Shown here: positions 31,295 through 33,717 of the stretch, one piece after another
Layout: each line of letters opens with the position of its first letter
Numbering within the stretch: position 1 is the first letter of the stretch
Source of the DNA: Betaproteobacteria bacterium
Lineage (GTDB): Bacteria > Pseudomonadota > Gammaproteobacteria > Burkholderiales > SG8-39
Assembly (NCBI GenBank): GCA_009693435.1
Contig: SHXF01000048.1
Coordinates: forward strand, 1 to 33,717
Length of the DNA: 33,717 nucleotides
Direction of reading: 5' to 3'
Notes under the pieces: generated by a model
The model's input: the letters and a program-made list of their open reading frames with translations, nothing else
What the model was told of the DNA's origin: nothing
Databases searched by the model: none
Made by a program: the position numbers and the translations under genes

Positions 31295-31518
31295 TGATCC
31301 GTACCCAAATCAGCCTGCTCGAGCCGGAATACGTAGCCGCCAAGGCGGAGGCCAAGCGGCTCGGCATTTCCCTGGCGGAATTGTTGCGTCGCTCGTTGCG
31401 CACGGTGCTTCCGGTCGACGAATCCAAGCCCTGGATGCGCTACGCGGGTATGGTCGAGTCCGGCGACCCGAAATCCAGCCGCAACATTGATGACGTGATT
31501 TATGGCCAAAAGCCCTGA
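31294..31518 (+). CDS. vapB: Ribbon-helix-helix antitoxin (VapB-like)
   Basis: Predicted 74 aa. MIRTQISLLEPEYVAAKAEAKRLGISLAELLRRSLR is a ribbon-helix-helix DNA-binding domain (strand then two helices); the tail around WMRYAGMVESGDPKSSRNIDDVIYG would bind the toxin. ATG 31294 is preceded by GGAGG and is preferred over the in-frame start at 31201, which lacks antitoxin sequence. It overlaps vapC by 17 nt, giving coupled synthesis with antitoxin first. Confidence 0.85.
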   Translation: MIRTQISLLEPEYVAAKAEAKRLGISLAELLRRSLRTVLPVDESKPWMRYAGMVESGDPKSSRNIDDVIYGQKP

Positions 31519-31912
31519 AGTCTACGTCGACACTTCCGCCTTGATCGCGTTGCTCGATCGTTCCGACACCTATCACCCATTGTTTCGCCAGCTGTTTGCC
31601 GCGCCGCCCAAACTGGCATCCACCAGCCTCGTGATTGCGGAGGGTCACGGATGGTTTCTCAGTAGATACGACCGATTCCGCGCAATGCAGTTTATGGCGA
31701 TGATCGAAGACATGACGCCGCTCACGGTGTGGCCGGTGGGGCCCGTGGAAATAGCCGGCGCCACTGCGATTATGAGGAAGTACAAGGAACAGGACTTGAC
31801 GCTGGCCGACGCGGCCGGGCTTCACCACATGTTGGCGCGCAAAATTCGCCATTGCTGGTCAACCGATTTTCATCTTGCAATGGCAGGGGCTGCGTTGGTG
31901 ATCAATCGTTGA
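31502..31912 (+). CDS. vapC: PIN-domain toxin (VapC-like ribonuclease)
   Basis: Predicted 136 aa PIN protein. The acidic residues expected for Mg-dependent RNA cleavage are present: the N-terminal Asp in VYVDTSALIALLD, the Glu in VIAEGH, the Asp in LTLADAAGLH and the Asp in WSTDFHLA. Characterised VapC toxins cut tRNA or rRNA; the target here is unknown. ATG 31502 lies inside the end of the antitoxin gene. The module looks intact, unlike most toxin-antitoxin loci in this window. It borders the right side of the catabolic core. Confidence 0.88.
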   Translation: MAKSPEVYVDTSALIALLDRSDTYHPLFRQLFAAPPKLASTSLVIAEGHGWFLSRYDRFRAMQFMAMIEDMTPLTVWPVGPVEIAGATAIMRKYKEQDLTLADAAGLHHMLARKIRHCWSTDFHLAMAGAALVINR

Positions 31913-31985
31913 AAAACAGCGTCCCGACCCATGCCCAGGTGCCCTGCAGGACTATACCCGGCCGCGCCTCGGTTAGCAGAAACGA

Positions 31986-32159
31986 TCAGGGATAGGCCTT
32001 CTTCGCCGCGATTCCCGCCTCCATTGACCTCGCCAATTCCCGCCACGGCGCTTCCGTGGCGACTTCCTGCAGCATCTCGACGGTCAGCACATCATGCCCC
32101 AGGGCGCGCAGCGCCAACGTTACCGCCAGTGAAAAATTTTCGTCGGCGTACAGCTGCAT
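31986..32159 (-). CDS. DUF5615-type PIN-like toxin, shortened
   Basis: 57 aa only. The N-terminus QLYADENFSLAVTLALRALGHDVLTVE matches the start of DUF5615 PIN-like proteins, which are usually 110-120 aa and carry further acidic residues in a second half. Here the family pattern stops at about residue 29 and is replaced by LQEVATEAPWRELARSMEAG plus a short basic end, unrelated to the family as I know it. The ATG overlaps the stop of the DUF433 gene by 4 nt (ATGA), the normal arrangement. The toxin is probably inactive, with the upstream antitoxin left behind. Confidence 0.65.
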   Translation of the reverse strand: MQLYADENFSLAVTLALRALGHDVLTVEMLQEVATEAPWRELARSMEAGIAAKKAYP

Positions 32160-32494
32160 CAATCGTGGTTGCGTTCGTTTTCGGCGATGTGGCGGTCAAT
32201 TTCATCGCGGTGCGAACGCACGTAGGACCATGCGTTGGCCAGGTCTTGCGCGGTTATGGAGGGGTAGTCGCGCAATAGATCGGATTCGCTGGTGCCAAGC
32301 TTCCTTGCCTGTTCCAGGAGCCAGACTGGAATGCGCGTGCGCACGATGCAGGGCGCGCCGCCCATCACGCCAGAAGCGCTTTCAATTCCCGGATAGGCGT
32401 CGCCCAAATCGCTCGCGATCCATTGCAACAACTGGGCTTTTTGCGCGCGTGACATTCCCGCGACGATTTGCTCGGTTTCCTTGGTAGCGTTCAT
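32159..32494 (-). CDS. DUF433 family antitoxin
   Basis: Predicted 111 aa. Residues 42-105 (GVMGGAPCIVRTRIPVWLLEQARKLGTSESDLLRDYPSITAQDLANAWSYVR) are the DUF433 winged-helix pattern: G-x-P-x-I-x-x-T-R-I-P-V, then L-x-x-Y-P-x-I/L-x-x-x-D-L-x-x-A-x-x-Y. The N-terminal 40 residues form a helical extension. Such proteins are cognate antitoxins of DUF5615 PIN-like toxins, and that partner follows directly with a 4-nt overlap. ATG 32494 is preceded only by a weak purine stretch. Confidence 0.85.
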   Translation of the reverse strand: MNATKETEQIVAGMSRAQKAQLLQWIASDLGDAYPGIESASGVMGGAPCIVRTRIPVWLLEQARKLGTSESDLLRDYPSITAQDLANAWSYVRSHRDEIDRHIAENERNHD

Positions 32495-32610
32495 TCTCGG
32501 CCTGTCCCGCCAGATTTTCGTCAGGGAATTTTACGCTCCTATTCGCACGAAATGATAATCAAATCAATTGCGACACGAAGTCGCTTGAGAAAGTTGTTCC
32601 CACTAAACTA

Positions 32611-32975
32611 TTACTCCGCGCGGGCGCCGGAATTTCTGACAATCGGTCCGAGGCGTTCCAGGTCGCCGGCGATCGGCGCCGCGAACTCCTCCGGAGTGCT
32701 GCCCACGATATCGAATCCCTCCATGCGCGGGACTATGTCGGGACTGAGCAAGCCTTTGCGAGTTCTCCGTGCAGTCTGGCGACAAGAACCGCAGGCAACC
32801 CGGCCGGCGCGTCAACGCCAAACCCACTGGAAGCTCAAAAACCTGAAGGCCGCCCTCGGCCCATGTGGGAATGCCGGCAAGCATTGTCGAGCGCTTGCTG
32901 TCCGCCACCGCTATCGCCCGCAACCGGCCGTCGCGCACTATCCGTGTCCCCGACGGCGGAGACGCCTTGTATGTT
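32611..32975 (-). pseudogene. Bug-family binding protein remnant
   Basis: Read across two frame changes, the minus strand gives the C-terminal third of a Bug protein: IVRDGRLRAIAVADSKRS...LAGIPTWAEGGLQVFELPV, then in another frame GFGVDAPAGLPAVLVARLHGELAKA, then LSPDIVPRMEGFDIVGSTPEEFAA...LGPIVRN with stop at 32611-32613. The shifts lie near 32835 and near 32750. The first two thirds, including the signal peptide, are absent. It is not a fresh copy of the intact Bug genes in this window, being clearly diverged from them. Confidence 0.8.
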
Positions 32976-33029
32976 CTGATTAACCCGGCTTTCGTCATTC
33001 CCGGCCACCACTGCGCTACACTGTTGGCA

Positions 33030-33275
33030 ATGAATCCTTCATACACAGTGCAGCAGAAATGTCTCGTCGCCCAATGGCAGGAAACGGGCCTCGCGCTCGA
33101 TAGGTTGCGGTACGCGGCGCTTGCTGCCCAGTCCCCTGCGGAATCTCGCCAGGCCGCCTACGACATGTTGCAGCTCGGGGGAATCCTGCGCAGCGATCAG
33201 GAGCGCGAACTGGGCTCGGGGCTGGTCGAGATGCAGCGCCTGTTCGGCGTACTGCGCGCGAATGAGCGAGCCTAA
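33030..33275 (+). CDS. Small helical protein preceding a nucleotidyltransferase; possible antitoxin partner
   Basis: Predicted 81 aa, soluble and almost wholly helical: QKCLVAQWQETGLALDRLRY then SRQAAYDMLQLGGILRSDQE and LVEMQRLFGVL. I do not recognise a named domain. Its end overlaps the start of an AbiEii-type nucleotidyltransferase gene by 14 nt, the arrangement of two-gene toxin-antitoxin-like modules, so it may be the partner of that enzyme. ATG 33030 is the first good start of the conserved-looking part; there is no strong ribosome site. Confidence 0.55.
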   Translation: MNPSYTVQQKCLVAQWQETGLALDRLRYAALAAQSPAESRQAAYDMLQLGGILRSDQERELGSGLVEMQRLFGVLRANERA

Positions 33276-33438
33276 CCGGCTGCTCGCGGCGGCTGCCGAA
33301 ATTCAGGCGTTTTGCACTGGCGCCGGCTGGAAATTCTGTTTCATCGGCGGGATCGCCGTTCAGCACTGGGGCGAGGCGCGCCTCACACGGGATGCCGATC
33401 TCACGGTATTCACCGGAGTCTTGTCCAACGAGGTATGA
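33262..33438 (+). pseudogene. Nucleotidyltransferase (AbiEii/MNT-like), cut by an insertion sequence
   Basis: The 58 codons read SEPNRLLAAAAEIQAFCTGA then WKFCFIGGIAVQHWGEARLTRDADLTVFTG, the N-terminal part of a nucleotidyltransferase with the GG loop (about 28-29) and the D-x-D metal pair in RDADL (about 44-46). Full proteins are about 200-300 aa. Homology stops at about 33418, and the frame ends in the sequence I assign to the left end of a transposable element. The C-terminal half is not in the window. The remaining fragment lacks most of the fold and is expected to be inactive. Confidence 0.75.
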
Positions 33439-33717
33439 GCCTGGAGGAAGGCTCGACATTCCATTGATGAATGAGCCTGGAAGGGTACAAGGGAGGTGGC
33501 AAGGCGGCTGAAAGGCAAGCTGCGTCGGCGCGGTGGGTTGATCATCTTCGGATGGTGATCGACATGAACGAAGCGCAAGTGCGCACCTTGGACCAGGTAC
33601 GCGAAGTATTGGCGGGCACGCAGTCGTTGGAGATGCGACCGGTGGCGGATGGGGCGGGCCGGTATGCCCTGATCGAAGCGGCGCTCAAGCGGTTTGACTA
33701 CCCGTGTCTCAAACGTG
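33416..33717 (+). mobile_element. Insertion sequence, left part (runs off window)
   Basis: Begins where the nucleotidyltransferase homology ends (left boundary approximate, 33416-33438) and contains a transposase-like frame. ATGAGCCTGGA occurs twice in direct orientation (33435-33445 and 33471-33481), 36 bp apart, a plausible pair of transposase-binding repeats near the element end. The right end, and so the target duplication, lies outside the window. Confidence 0.65.
33552..33717 (+). CDS. Transposase/integrase, N-terminal fragment (partial at window edge)
   Basis: From ATG 33552 (or the in-frame ATG 33564) the frame stays open to the end of the window: NEAQVRTLDQVREVLAGTQS, then LEMRPVADGAGRYALIEAAL and KRFDYPCLKR. 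This resembles the N-terminus of a family of integrase-core (DDE) transposases that begin with a short helix, a GTxxLEF-like motif and an RFxYxxLxR stretch. The catalytic core is beyond the edge, so the family cannot be fixed. Confidence 0.65.
   Translation, partial: MVIDMNEAQVRTLDQVREVLAGTQSLEMRPVADGAGRYALIEAALKRFDYPCLKR

Noticed and set aside
32995..33020. Fragment resembling a dispersed CGTCATTCCCGG-type repeat
   Set aside because: Only one short arm is present with no matching inverted partner nearby, so it is not supported as a repeat element.
1..33717. CRISPR arrays, tRNA or rRNA genes
   Set aside because: No regularly spaced repeats beyond the two or three 18-bp iterons, no cloverleaf with conserved arms and no rRNA-like tract was seen on either strand.

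Overview
The window looks like GC-rich chromosomal DNA of a soil or water betaproteobacterium of the Burkholderiales type. The reasons are three intact Bug-family (tripartite tricarboxylate transporter) binding proteins plus one dead one, two complete TRAP transporter operons, many Rieske oxygenases, and frequent GTG/TTG starts behind good Shine-Dalgarno sites. No rRNA, tRNA, CRISPR array or replication gene was seen.

Layout. (1) Left edge, 1-4500: a scramblase-like gene whose last conserved residues lie beyond an in-frame amber codon; two broken copies of a NarL-type response regulator forming 515-bp direct repeats around a RelE/HigA-type toxin-antitoxin pair; a HigB/HigA pair whose toxin has no ordinary start codon; and an orphan XRE antitoxin. 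(2) 4615-7565 (-): a TRAP transporter operon (dctP-dctQ-dctM). (3) 7781-10844 (+): an operon with a Rieske oxygenase, an enolase-superfamily enzyme and a short-chain dehydrogenase, convergent with an acetamidase/formamidase (10870-11919, -). (4) 12378-14229 (+): an AT-richer two-subunit ring-hydroxylating dioxygenase (alpha+beta), probably a separate acquisition. (5) 14327-15958: an EthD-like protein (-) and a flavin reductase (+). (6) 16068-18914 (+): a second TRAP operon. (7) 24907-18959 (-): hydantoinase A, hydantoinase B, a DHPON-hydrolase-like alpha/beta hydrolase and a Bug binding protein in one operon. (8) 26180-25068 (-): a zinc alcohol dehydrogenase. (9) 26390-31067 (+): a tandemly duplicated two-gene cassette, each copy a Rieske oxygenase overlapping a Bug binding protein. 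(10) Right edge, 31294-33717: a VapBC pair, a DUF433/PIN-like pair with a shortened toxin, a frameshifted Bug relic, and a nucleotidyltransferase cut by an insertion sequence that runs off the window.

The core reads as a catabolic island: import (TRAP, Bug), ring oxidation (four oxygenase systems), dehydrogenation, and opening of C-N or C-C bonds (acetamidase, HyuA/HyuB, alpha/beta hydrolase). The set fits breakdown of aromatic or N-heterocyclic carboxylates or amides, but the substrate cannot be read from sequence. No Rieske ferredoxin/reductase genes and no TctA/TctB membrane genes are present, so those parts must come from elsewhere. Both edges are crowded with toxin-antitoxin modules and decaying genes, as expected for island boundaries.
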